DNA from: Leucocoprinus leucothites
Taxonomy: Eukaryota > Basidiomycota > Agaricomycetes > Agaricales > Agaricaceae
DNA: 64,000 nucleotides
Assembly (NCBI GenBank): GCA_013368445.1
Contig: JAACJO010000005.1
Coordinates: 310,001-374,000 of the forward strand
Reading direction: 5' to 3'
How positions within the stretch are numbered: the first letter of the stretch is position 1; every line of letters begins with the position of its first letter. The notes below the pieces were generated by a model. That model had not been told where the DNA came from. It worked only from the letters and a program-made list of their open reading frames with translations, and did no database searches. This document shows positions 1-10,541 of the stretch, in pieces. Made by a program: the position numbers and the translations under genes.

Positions 1-40
1 CACTGGTTATAATTCCGACTGATGTCTCTATTTGTTATAG

Positions 41-255
41 CTGACCTAGAACTCCTCGAGCGCGTCGAAGTCGAATACGTCACTCTCCCTGGCTGGAAGA
101 CCTCCATCATAAATATCAAGAGTTACCAAGAACTACCGGTGAACTGCAAGAAGTATGTAGAATTTATAGAGTCCCGTCTCTGTGTGCCTGTCGAGTGGAT
201 CGGAGTTGGACCTGGACGAGAGAGTATGTTGAGGAAGGAAACTGCGTCGAACTAA
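41..255 (+). CDS. ADE12: Adenylosuccinate synthetase, last exon (partial)
   Basis: This is the 3' terminal exon of adenylosuccinate synthetase, which joins IMP and aspartate using GTP in the first committed step of AMP synthesis in the cytosol. The exon follows an intron end (branch-like CTGAT at 19-23 and TTATAG ending at 40) and is read in the frame ending at TAA 253-255. The translation carries the C-terminal family signature: VEVEYVTLPGWKTSI, then ELPVNCKKYVEFIE, then VPVEWIGVGPGRES close to the stop. These blocks shape the active-site side of the C-terminal lobe and are near-invariant in fungi. Only about 71 residues are present; the rest lies upstream of the window. An ATG at 22 is inside the intron and is not the start. 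Confidence 0.93.
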
Positions 256-1544
256 GTGGAACCTTTGGTGCAGAATTTTGTATCGTTCATTTATGGCTTG
301 ATAAGTAGAATTCCGTATGTAAAGCTACATAAACCAACTGGACCTTGGGCTCTGAAACATCAACGTTGCCAGAAGGTAAATATCTGGCGATGTGGTGCAC
401 TGTGCGTGTAATCGCGGTTGTAAACCCGATCCGAATAACTAGCCTAGCCCGTTCATACGCACCAAGATTTTCCCGTGTGCGTTATCCCAGCCAGTCTACA
501 TCCTGAAATTGACTCCACACATTAAATGTCCAACACTCCTCGCGAACCAACTCTTGGAGACTTTTTATGAGCTAACAAGGACCATTCCCGTTCAAGGACC
601 ACCTGGCAAGATATTTTTCCGTCCTCATTCGTCCTTGAAGTTTGAAGCGTCACCTAGTCAGTAGATGGTAATTCTCCCCTAGATACTCATTTAGGAGATA
701 TGTGGACCCAGAGATCTGGGATAGTAGCTTCCCACCTGCTTGAGGCGTAAGTGCAATTGATACCTAGAAGGTAACCGTGCGGTCCAAAGCCTCCAGCCCT
801 CCCCGTGAGCTCACGGAGCTTTGCGTGACTCCATGAGTTAGCCATTTGGTGTTCCACCAGAGGCGCGAAGAATTATCCGAAACTTGCGCTAAAAGTTGAT
901 TGCCTGGGAGGTTTTCTTGAACAGACACGGGAAGGCGTCGATTTCTCGGAGACATAGGATCTCAAAACGAGATGAGACTTGACCCAAACTGAGGAGATTG
1001 TCGATCCATTGGTATTTTGGGCGAATATAAGGATCCAGATCGCATCAAAGAGAACATAAATCATTGAGAAGATCTCGGTTGGAAAGACCAAGCTGGCAGC
1101 CTCTGCTGAGTCCCTGATCCTGGCATGAATAATGGAAAGGTTGGAGGGGCTTGAAGTCCGAGGCATGTCGTTCATCGTGCTGGAGGTGAGCAGCTAGGAG
1201 AAAAAAAGAATATAATTGGAATGTAGGCGATGCCAAACATTGATTTGCCAGGCCGAGAGCAGGACCTGATAGTGATCCGCTCAGATGCTTCGGGTTTAGT
1301 CACAGGTCCCTGATTTCAGAGCTAGGCGCTTAATTCAGGGCGACAGAGTGAATTTGCCTCACACCAACTTGGTTGGCAACGGAGTCTTCCACCATCAACA
1401 CATGGTTTACCCTGCCATACCTCTTCGTCATCATCGATCCAGTAATCGTCACTCCCCTCATACGTTTGGTTTGGTCGTCGGTACCGGGTAAAGCGGCGTT
1501 AAAACTTTTGAAGCAGCTTTGAAGACCTCGCGGACTGATTTTCA
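256..1544. other. Intergenic region between ADE12 and the NB-ARC gene
   Basis: No intact gene is seen. The only coding-like signal is a weak F-box-like relic on the minus strand (separate entry). The rest should hold the ADE12 3' UTR and the promoter of the NB-ARC gene; no clear TATA or operator is visible. Confidence 0.5.
764..1236 (-). pseudogene. Possible F-box protein relic
   Basis: Three short overlapping open frames run on the minus strand, none with a full gene structure. One contains RIRDSAEAASLVFPTEIFSMI, which resembles the start of Agaricomycete F-box proteins, where a charged helix precedes a LPxEI[F/L]xxIF core. Downstream frames hold a weak LW motif. Frame changes are needed to connect the parts and no complete F-box protein can be assembled. 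It may be a decayed member of the F-box family found elsewhere in this window, or chance. Confidence 0.2.
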
Positions 1545-1577
1545 ATGGCAAGAACCAAGCAGACGGCCAGGAAGTCA
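1545..1577 (+). other. Exact histone H3 tail mimic (Met + H3 residues 1-10)
   Basis: The first eleven codons encode MARTKQTARKS. Histone H3 begins identically after Met removal: A1 R2 T3 K4 Q5 T6 A7 R8 K9 S10. Similarity stops there (GSGATLF here, against TGGKAPR in H3), so this is not a histone gene. The arginine codons are AGA and AGG, unlike the CGC/CGT codons usual in highly expressed fungal H3 genes, which argues against recent copying of histone DNA. The segment carries the H3K4 and H3K9 methylation sites and the S10 phosphorylation site. One caution: CTGAT at 1535-1539 could be an intron branch site with a downstream AG, which would move the start. Confidence 0.85.
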
Positions 1578-4500
1578 GGAAGCGGTGCCACGCTTTTCTA
1601 TTCAAGACGAAAGCTGAGAAGCGGCAAAAGCGGGCTTATCAAGGATACTCCGACCAATAGGCCAGCTGCCAAGTCAAAGCTCAGGCAGACGAGTGTATCT
1701 GCGCCATTACTTGCATCTCTTTCTTCGGATCGAATTAGCCAAAGCAATAGCAGCGTGCTCTCTCAAACATGGAACAGAAAACACACTACCGGATTTTCAG
1801 CTTCTTCCGTCACTTCGCTCTCGAACACATTTTCGAAACTAGAAGCCACGTCAACTGATAATAGGAGTGGGAGTGGGAACTCAAGGACGAGTCTCTCGTC
1901 AACAAGCCTTTTTTCAAATTCGACGCGGTTGCTGGGGGTTATCAAGGATGTCTGCGAGGCATTCAGCGGAATTCCGTATGTCAAGGGCGTGGCGGGGGTG
2001 GTACAACAAATAATCGAGATCACTGATGTGAGCTGAGTTCCGTTAACCTCTGCCCCGGCTCCTTTGTCTGATATCATGATGCCGATCAGCAAGTCAAAGC
2101 ATACAAGGACAAGTGTCAAGCATTGGTTGACAAAGTCATCCTCTTTTCACTAGGCGTCTTCGAGGGTTTGCTTAGCTTGTCGAAGGCACAAAACCCTGGT
2201 GCGCAAGTGCAGAGCCTGAAATCTGATCTACTCTCGTTCCTTGGGTTCGTCTTTCCCCCAGCGCAGCAGTGTCATCCTTTCATATAGCTTTGATATTAGG
2301 GTTCTTGAAAGTATCTACGCTACTTTGGCCAGTCTCTCTGCTCAGCGTGCATCTTCCCGCTTTCTTCGTTATGTTGCTCGTACCGAGTTCTTAGAATCTA
2401 TCGCGGAACAAAACAGAAACCTCGAAACATATATCCAATATTTCAATGTACGCGTGGTATCCCTTCATTCTGTTCTATCCACCTAAAACACCGCCTTGAC
2501 AGACAAGATCCAGTATCGCTATACGACTTGGTTTGGGTGCGCCTTTAAATCAAGTGAGATTATCCATTTTAAACAGTTTCCTCGCTTCCTCATCTATGCC
2601 CTCCAGGACATGAGTGTGCCATTGATACCTCATACCAAATATAAACGCCCACTACCATCACCTACAAAACTCTACGGAAGAGACGATGAAGTATTGACCA
2701 TTGTCAATCTTCTTGCTGCGACGTCCCCTCCTCAGGTTCATCTAGCGATCCTTGGACCGGGAGGGATCGGAAAGACCTCCCTATCATTATCGGTCCTTTC
2801 AGATGAGAAGGTCATATCAGCTTTCGATGACAGGAGATACTTCCTTCCCTGCGATACCACCCCCTCCCTGGATCTGTTCATCCATGAGCTCGCAAATACT
2901 CTGGACGTTGGCGATGGACTTTCATCACAGTACTTGCAAACAATCTTATTTCAGCTACGACAACGCCGGTGTTTACTTGTGCTTGATAACTTCGAAACGC
3001 TCTGGGATCCATTGCACACGCGGGCGGAGGTCGAGAGTTTCCTCACTCAGCTTTCGGCTGTCCCCACTGTCAGTCTTCTCTTGACTCTCCGTGGCTCGCA
3101 GCACCCTGCTAGTATCGAGTGGTCTCAGCTTCTTCCACCACTCAAGCCGCTTGAGCTCCAGCATGCAGAAGCGCTTTTCCGAAGGATATCCGGAAAACTA
3201 GAAAGCACATACGTGCCTCTCATAAGGGCTGTTGACTGCGTCCCATTGGCAGTGAACCTCATTGCTCATCTCGCAGCTGTGCATGACATCACGGCGGAAT
3301 CCCTTTGGGAGCGTTGGATAGAGGAGAAGACGATGATGATAGAGCGCGGGAGTGGCCGCCTAGCAAACCTTGACACCTCCATCCGCCTTTCTCTGAACAG
3401 TGCTCGGATGAATCATGATCCCAATGCCTTACCCTTCCTTAGTATCCTTGCCCTCCTTCCCAACGGCATGTCGCTCTCGCTCTTCCGCGCCTGTGACATC
3501 CATTTGCTCGAGGTCGTCAACGTTAAACGTGCTGCTATGACACTGAAGCAGAATGCTCTTGTTTATGAAGATGCTCAGAGGACCCTTCGCATGCTTAATC
3601 CTATCCGACAATACGTCCTATCACACCATCCTCCTTCAGATATCGCCTACGAGTTCATCCAAGAATACTTTATCCAGCTCGCGCTACTTGGAGGCGAGCA
3701 TCCCCTCTCGACACACGATCAACTTCGACAGGAAATTGGAAACATTGAAGCAGTCCTGGTCATGGCCCTAAAATCAACACGACCGATCACCGACTCCGTC
3801 AATGCCATACTGTCATTGGCGGAGTACACTTACATTTCGGGTTCAGGGTCTTATACACCACTCGAACGTGCTGTCGAGCGCTTGGAGGCGCTGTTGCAGT
3901 TCAAGTCGAAACCAAAGAAGGCAGAGGGATCTGGCGTTCGCCGATTCTTCCTCGGACGTGCAAGCAGGAGTGGCGGTCACAGAGAGGATGGTGACACCAG
4001 GGTTGACCTCGTCACGCTTCGAGCTGACTGTCTGGGTTGTTGGGGACAGATGCTCAGCAGACAAGGTCACTACCAGCCAGCCAAGGACAAGTTCGAGCTT
4101 GCATTGGAATTGCATGTCCAGCAAGGGGACATCGCCGGTCAAGCGGCTGACCTCCATAACCTCGGTTGTCTGCTAACGCTGGATGACGCACTGCAGAAAT
4201 TCACTGCGGCTTCATATTTACATGAGAAGATCGGTGATAGGGCTGGGGTTGCATATGATATGATGGGGCTGGGTCAGGTCTATCTCCAACGCCGCCAATT
4301 ACGTCGAGCTCAGGACGTTTTCACCTCCGCGCTTCAAATATTTGATGGGTTGGAAGGGGACAACAGAGATCCAGTTGGCCGTATTACAGCAATTAATAAC
4401 CTCGGACACACTTTTACTGCGTGGAACAAGTTCTCTGATGCAGATGAATTATTTGTTCAAGCAATGCACGCAAACGAGTCTGTTCGTGATGTTGTATCTA

Positions 4501-5519
4501 GAGCGGATACTCTCTGTGGTCTGGCATCGACATTGCTCCTACGATCAAGATGGTCAGACGCAGAAGAGAAGATCAGAGAGGCAATGACTCTCAGGGAACC
4601 ATTCAAGGATCCTGACCTCTACCACGTCCTCGGTCGCATCCAATGTGCACAGTGGAAGCTCACCACGGCCCTCGAGACCTTTCAATACACGCGAACATTA
4701 CCTCGTGATCTGAAGGACGATTTCGGACGAGGAGACGACTTAAAGTATTTGGCGTATACACTCGCACTACTTGGTCGCTTAGACGAATCCGAAGCAATGC
4801 TTGATGATGTCAAGGTTTTATACAACTCTGCTGAGAATGTAGTGGGACTAGCAGAAGTCGACATTGCAAAAGCAGAGATATGGACTGTGCAAGGGAAGCT
4901 AGATGAAGCAGAGATCGCTGCCAAAGAGGCTGTTGACGTCATGAGCGTCAAGGACTGCAAAATTGGACACGCTCATGCGTTGTATGTTCTAGGTGGTGTT
5001 AAGCTGGCAAAAGGACTGTTTAGCGAGGCGAAGGCGTGTGTTCAGCTTGCACTCGAACTGCACAAGGAGATTGGTAGTGTTCAGGGACAGGCTGACGACT
5101 TGGCATGTCTGGCTGAAATCTCTGTATTGGAGACATCTGGAGATGGAGGGTCGAGCAGTGGAAGGCATCTCAAAGAGCTGAAGATGCACATAAACGAGGC
5201 CAAGAAATTACACACTTCGATCGGCGATAACGCAGGCTCGGGTGACGATTGGTATCTTCTAGCTCTTATTGGCATCAGACAGAATGAGCTTTTACGAGCG
5301 GAGGAAGCGGTGAAAACGGCCCTTGAAATGCATCAGGCCGCAGAGGTAGTTTACAAGCAAGCAATAGACTATCTCCTCCTCGGTCACGTTTTGAAACGTC
5401 AAAGGAGGATACAAGAGGGTACCCTAGTCGCTGATACAGCTATCACCCTGTTCCAGGGACTGAGGGCTAAAAGAGGCCTGCTTGATGCCCAGCAACTTCG
5501 AGTAGAGATGGTGGGATAA
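1545..5519 (+). CDS. NB-ARC/TPR STAND protein (NLR-like) with a histone H3-like N terminus
   Basis: Model: exons 1545-2027, 2090-2244, 2300-2447, 2503-2553 and 2607-5519, all phase-consistent, giving 1249 residues. The start ATG is preceded by an in-frame TGA at 1536-1538. Residues 1-11 are MARTKQTARKS, identical to histone H3 through Ser10. A basic, Ser/Thr-rich, probably disordered stretch follows to about residue 120. Next is a helical region (about 125-275) of the kind preceding the NTPase in Agaricomycete NLRs. The NB-ARC domain has Walker A GPGGIGKTS (about 329-337), Walker B CLLVLDNFE (about 401-409) and a GLPL-like CVPLAVNL (about 490-497). A winged-helix-like segment and many TPR-like helical pairs occupy the C-terminal half. 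By family knowledge it is a signal-transducing ATPase that oligomerises on ligand sensing by its repeats. No catalytic effector domain is visible, so the N terminus may carry the output. Nuclear location is inference from the basic tail. The fourth exon is the least certain. Confidence 0.85.
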
Positions 5520-6730
5520 AGCCGTGCGTAACGCCTGATATATCGGGCATGGACTCGGATGTATCAGTATTTATGTAGGAAGACATTGTCTCCGTTTTGA
5601 CCTATGTCCCAGCAGCACAGAAAATAAAACACTGTACTTCTTCCAACCACCCAACTCTCTAGTCCTACTCTTTTATCTATGCCCACCGCTCAAAATTGAA
5701 CGCAATATTATTGGTAACCCGCCACCAGGCACTGAGCACCCCCAAGTCCGTGTGAGCGAAAGACACGTTCAAGGGAATTTTGAGTGGTCAGGTGTCACCT
5801 ATGTGCTTAAGTGCTTGAGTGTTCCTAGCTTCTACGAAATCGAAGCAAGTGGAAAGTCGGTCGCGATGTGACACCACAACGGAATTCCTGATCCACAATC
5901 TGAAAAAATTTAGGGAACAAGCCAATTGACTACTTAAATGGAGTATAGGAAAAATCCACACACACACGTAGTGCACCGGTGTGTATCATCGAGCTGAGTG
6001 AGGAGTCCTCCCACAGTGGTAAATTGTTATGAAGTGCGTGAGTGTTGTGATTGCTCTCACCCTATTTATCTCTCTATCTATCATCCGGTTCTATTTACCA
6101 TCTACCAAGACCATCTCATCAAAAACCGCAGTTCGAACGTTATGATTTTTATTCCCTCACCCACGTTAGCCGCGCCTTTCGGAATGTCGGATGAGACTAC
6201 TGTTCGCATATCCGATGTTTACATCTCAGTAGAGGTTCTGTCGCGAAATCAGTGACGGCCCTTCTCAAGCTGGTGGAGAGGGTTGACTATCGAAGGCAAC
6301 TGGGTGATAGCTCGAGAGGCGGATAGAGCACAGGAAATGATCCAGGGAGATTGTTCATTCAAAAATAAGCTTGCCGTGGTCAATAGAAGCCGAAGTGTTG
6401 TCACCGATATGATAGAAGGAAAAAGTCAAAAATAGTTGATCTTTCAGAGCATGTACCGCGTTGTTGAAATGATAGGTCCATAAACACACGCATGAGACGC
6501 CGAGACTTTTATTTATTTATTTAATCGGCACTTTTTGTGATCAGGGACAGATGTGCGTTTTATCATTTGGGCTAACTTGAGCTTGGGCGAATCGGGAGGT
6601 TGGTATTTTATTAGTAAAGCGAGTAGAAGTCCGATGAGTTGGAGTAGTGTCTCGTTATGTAGATTCGAGGTCATCGAGTGGGTACATAAACCCAGGCTAC
6701 TGTTAGGTTCCGGGCTTTTTGCATCTATCC
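5520..6730. other. Intergenic region
   Basis: Only short unsupported open frames are present. No repeat, tRNA or conserved protein segment was recognised. An A/T-rich block with a TTTATTTATTTATTTAA run lies near 6508-6523. Confidence 0.5.
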
Positions 6731-7803
6731 ATGGCGCTACAGTGGCCTCCTCCCTCGTCTCTAACGTCACTCCCACCTGAACTCGTACTCGAAACTATCT
6801 CTCACGTCCTAGAACCCTCACCTAGCAGCACCCCATCCTTCCACTCACGCATCAAAACACTGACCAACCTCTCCCTAACCACACCCCCCTCCGCTCTCTT
6901 ATCCTCTCCTCCCCGAGCTTCTGGTCTTCAATCGAAATCAACATCATCCAAGATGTCTCTTGCTCCCCTCCTCTCTCCTTCCTGAGAGAACTGTTTGCTC
7001 GATCAGGAAATGCGAAGCTGTCAGTGAGGATTGTTCATTGGGGTGAGGAGAGGAGGTTTAGTTATGAGAATGATGATATGGGGAATAGAGGATGGGAGTG
7101 GGTGCCTGGTGCGATGAGGGAGGTGAGGAAGGTGTTGGAGAGGGTTGAGGGGAGGATTGAGAAAATGAGATTTGAATTTCATGATTTAAATGGGACAGAG
7201 TATGTCACAGCCGTGTCGCGAAGAGAGCGAGGACAGTTAAAGTGGCAGGCGTTGAAGAAATTAGAAATGTACGCGGCAGATTGGGGAATGGTACATTCAT
7301 TGTCGATGGGGTGGATTGAGGAAGTCTTGAGGGTGGCACCGCTGGAGAGTGTACTTGTGCAGGGAGATGGGATGTTTGAGTGGTCAGTTTTGGGGAGGGA
7401 GATGGGACGGTTGAGGAGGTTGAGAGTGGAAACCGAGATTGCCGAACGGGTTGTGTTGGAGATTATATCAAGGACACCGGGGCTAGAGGAGTCTATTTTT
7501 GACAGAGTGGTTCAGGTGTCGACGTCTTTACAGCCGGTTTCTAGACATTCGGAGGCGGATTCCGGTAGTAGAGGAGGGATTGTATTGCCGGTGTTGAGGC
7601 AGCTTCATATCGGCTCGCCAAGAGGTGCTATCACTCCGCTTCTGAGTGTCATTACTACACCGATGTTGCAAGAACTCGGAATTGGATGTGTGGAGGTGAG
7701 AGAGACAAGGTGGGATGGAGAGGCATTTAGGAGGTTTATGGAGAGATCAGGGTTGGAGAATAGATTGGTGGTGAAGGGGCTGTCAAGTTATGTTGGCGTC
7801 TAG
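6731..7803 (+). CDS. F-box protein gene with an apparent one-base frameshift
   Basis: The ATG at 6731 opens MALQWPPPSS, followed by SLPPELVLETISHVL, the core of an F-box, which would bind Skp1 and make the product a substrate receptor of SCF ubiquitin ligase. This frame ends at about 6983, but F-box similarity continues in another frame as SLILSSPSFWSSIEI and runs without a break to the stop at 7801-7803. The switch lies at a run of six C at 6884-6889; one more C would join both frames into about 358 residues. The C-terminal part resembles the leucine-rich tail of Agaricomycete F-box proteins. Either the gene is recently broken or the homopolymer is mis-assembled. No intron explains the shift. 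Confidence 0.55.
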
Positions 7804-8080
7804 TCATGTAGAGTATCTCTATAACCGATAAATGAGCGCTGTTTGGTGGCAGTCGTGGCTCCGATCGCGGAGGAGGCCATATTCCCACGGGAGTGATGGG
7901 AGGATAACTGTGGTCGTCGGCTGTGACAAGAAAGTCAACACCCTCCCGTCACTAACCGTCACGATATTGTCACTGGACGCCCGCTCAAGCCGTTGCGCAC
8001 GTCACGCCAGGCATCACCTCGACGGGGTACGCTAGCCAGCCGTCGACGAACGAGTTAAATACATTTTTCCTGAGGTTTGA

Positions 8081-9298
8081 ATGGACAACAACATGCAGAC
8101 TCCGACGGGCTCCACCTCACGCAAGCGGCCCCGCGAAGGCGAGACTGAAAGCCAGAGGGTCAAGCGCGAGAAGGCTGCTGAGAGGCAACGACGCAAGCGA
8201 GAGCGCGATAGAAATGCTGCAGCGGGTATGATGGCCTACAACGCTGGTGCTGCCCAGCAGCAGCAGCAACAACAACAACAAGCACAGCAACAGCAACAGC
8301 AGCCCCAGCATCCGCAGCACCCCCCTCCTCCTCAGCCGCACCAGGCCCTCCAGCAGCCTCAGCATATCCCACAGCCGACTCAAGCACCACCGACGGACAT
8401 CCAACAACCCGAGTTGACTGCAGAGGAGGTTGCGCGGCGGGACCGAGTGCGGGCGGCTGCTAGGGAGAGGCAGAGGAAGCATCGGCGGATGGTCAAAGAA
8501 CGCAAAATGCGGGAATTAGGACTGGACATGGGCAACGAGATGATGCAGCCCATAGACGATGTCCACTACCGCCAGCCAGACCCGCAGTACCCTCAGGTCA
8601 TCCATGATCTCCAGCAGATGCCTCCGCCTCATCCTCCCATTCCGCATGAGCCACCCTTCCCCCAAGGCCCACCTATAGGCGGACAGACTTTTGCATCGAC
8701 GCTTTTGCTTTCTTTTTCGTGTGCACCACTCCTGAAGCAGCATCTCCTGCGTACGCTCAACATGACCAACGAGGAGCTCGCGTCGCTTGAACCGATTATC
8801 GCCGAGGCCTGGGACCGATGGGACCACCAGGTAAAGAGGTTCCTTGTTGTATCTACGCGTAACGCGCCTCACTCTATTGTTATTGTTTTGTCACAGCGCC
8901 GTATCCACTATGCTGAACAGGCTGCAAAGGGGGCGGGCGCACCGCCTGGCCCACCACCTAACCTCGGTGCACCCTCGTATATTCCCCTGACCCATGATGA
9001 ACACGGCAATCCCACCCCGTTTGGTGCGCCACCAGCTGGCGATCCTAACGCTAATGAATTCCGCGCTCGCTTCCATCGTCCTTTGCTCGCTCAACCACCG
9101 TTCAGAGCTTATGCGGCTGATGCTCAGCAGCAACAGCAGCAACAACAACAACAGCAGCAGCAGCAAGCTGGTCAGCAGCCACAACCTGCTCCTAATGCGA
9201 CTGCTAATCCGGCCGGGGCAAATCCGGCTGAAGCCATTGATCCACATCTGAGTGGAGGGCAGCCCACGGCTCCTGGTGCTGCCAAGAGTGGGTATTAA
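8081..9298 (+). CDS. Gln-rich basic protein, probably nuclear, function unknown
   Basis: Exons 8081-8830 and 8897-9298. The intron 8831-8896 (GTAAAG..TCACAG) is 66 nt, a multiple of three without a stop, so the raw open frame reads straight through it; the spliced product has 383 residues. The N terminus holds a bipartite basic region (SRKRPRE, then KREKAAERQRRKRERDRN), then a poly-Gln/Pro tract. A second basic helix, RDRVRAAARERQRKHRRMVKE, follows. A short hydrophobic conserved-looking block (TFASTLLLSFSCAPLLKQ, NMTNEELASLEPII) sits mid-protein, with a second poly-Gln run near the C terminus. The composition suggests a transcription-related protein; the basic helices resemble bZIP basic regions but no leucine heptad is seen. 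Confidence 0.75.
   Translation: MDNNMQTPTGSTSRKRPREGETESQRVKREKAAERQRRKRERDRNAAAGMMAYNAGAAQQQQQQQQQAQQQQQQPQHPQHPPPPQPHQALQQPQHIPQPTQAPPTDIQQPELTAEEVARRDRVRAAARERQRKHRRMVKERKMRELGLDMGNEMMQPIDDVHYRQPDPQYPQVIHDLQQMPPPHPPIPHEPPFPQGPPIGGQTFASTLLLSFSCAPLLKQHLLRTLNMTNEELASLEPIIAEAWDRWDHQVKRFLVVSTRNAPHSIVIVLSQRRIHYAEQAAKGAGAPPGPPPNLGAPSYIPLTHDEHGNPTPFGAPPAGDPNANEFRARFHRPLLAQPPFRAYAADAQQQQQQQQQQQQQQAGQQPQPAPNATANPAGANPAEAIDPHLSGGQPTAPGAAKSGY
8255..8303 (+). repeat. CAG/CAA poly-Gln tract 1
   Basis: An in-frame tract of interrupted CAG and CAA codons within the Gln-rich gene; the CAA interruptions should reduce slippage. Confidence 0.9.
9125..9166 (+). repeat. CAG/CAA poly-Gln tract 2
   Basis: A second in-frame tract of about 14 Gln codons with mixed CAG/CAA use, near the C terminus of the same gene. 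Confidence 0.9.
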
Positions 9299-10541
9299 TC
9301 TTCACCTTTGTATCGTTGCGGATCGTGGTACTAATCTGATGTGTAGCTGAAAATCGGGCGTGAGGGAAAATTCCTCCCTCGTGGTGTTGTGATTCCATCA
9401 TGAGCTCTATGCATACGCACTAGCTTTTTTCCCCCTTCCTCTGGACATTTGTTTCTCTCTTGTTCGTTTTTCATTTTCCCTTCTCAATATCCCATGCGTC
9501 TTATTCCCCCTCTCTCAACCCACAATCGAACAATTCTTTGTGTGTGTGTGTATTCTCTTCCTCCACACATTCTCTGGATCATTCATTTCGCATGCCATTA
9601 CTTCCCCCCCAGCGATAATGACTCTTCCATGCCATGTCACGCTACGCCACGCCATGCATCCTACACGTTGTTGACACAGGATCACTTGCTTTGGCACACA
9701 CACACACCATACCTCGAGGATATTCACGCTAGGCTTTCAACCACCACGGATCTATTGTTCGAATGGGCGGAGTAGCTTGCTGGATACTTGACCCTCCGCT
9801 CACATTCAAAGCGCATTTTTCCTTAGCTAGTTGATTCATGGCCAACACTCTCCTCGCCAACGTCTTGTCTCTCTTCTCCTTTCGTCTCGCATTATCAGAG
9901 TGTAGGATCTGCCCTTCTCCGGCGAGCTAGTTAAGCAGTATCTTACCCTTCTTTTTGATGTTGTCCCAGTATGATCGTTGCTTCCGTGTCGCATATGTGT
10001 GTGTGTGTGTGCATTTTTTCTGTCATGTTCATATTCATCCCATGATCTACATATTGTACTAGCAGTATTCTATTATCGCGATTGCTCTTACTACATGATC
10101 TCTCTCTTATTTGAGCGCCGAGCGCTGAACAGTGGAGTGCACGGGAAAGTACGAGGGACTCGCATAATGTGATGAATCCGATACGATGAGGAGGATATGA
10201 CGCCCTAAATGAATGACATCAACGAACGCGCGGTCGCAGTCATCATCTAGAGACGCTTGTTTGGCAACAGCTTCTGCGTCGGAGTTTAAATTTAGTGTAA
10301 GCGCAAAAACACGACACAACGCTCGCAACGAGTCGTGACTCGTTGAGCAGATCGTTTTCGCAGTGTTTCCACATCCTTCATATCGCTTTCTTCCTCCCTC
10401 TCTCTCGCTCTCCTCTCTAATCTCGCTCTTCTGAAAAATATCTGACATCTCTCTCTCCTCCTCTCTTCCCTCCCACCTTTTCTCCTCCCTCTTGAATCCT
10501 CTTTTTTTCGTTCTCTCTTCTTTCTCACTTGCTCTTTCTAA
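9299..10541. other. Intergenic region with TG/CA microsatellites
   Basis: No gene is supported. It holds the 3' flank of the Gln-rich gene, short (TG)n and (AC)n runs near 9540-9550, 9697-9707 and 9998-10012, and the promoter side of the SCD6 homologue. Confidence 0.5.
10376..10541 (+). promoter_or_regulatory. Pyrimidine-rich promoter/5' UTR tract of the SCD6 homologue
   Basis: A strongly CT-rich stretch (repeated CTCTCTC, TCCCTC and TTTTTTTC) lies immediately upstream of the ATG at 10542. Such tracts are typical of promoters and transcription start regions of highly expressed fungal genes. No TATA box is evident. Confidence 0.4.

Noticed and set aside
1545..2036. A histone H3 gene or H3 pseudogene
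   Set aside because: Identity ends after Ser10; no globular H3 residues follow, and the frame continues by clean introns into an NB-ARC protein.
8117..8482. Long minus-strand frames opposite the poly-Gln gene (Leu- or Ala/Val-rich)
   Set aside because: They are mirror frames of CAG/CAA repeats; composition is low complexity and there is no start or splice context.
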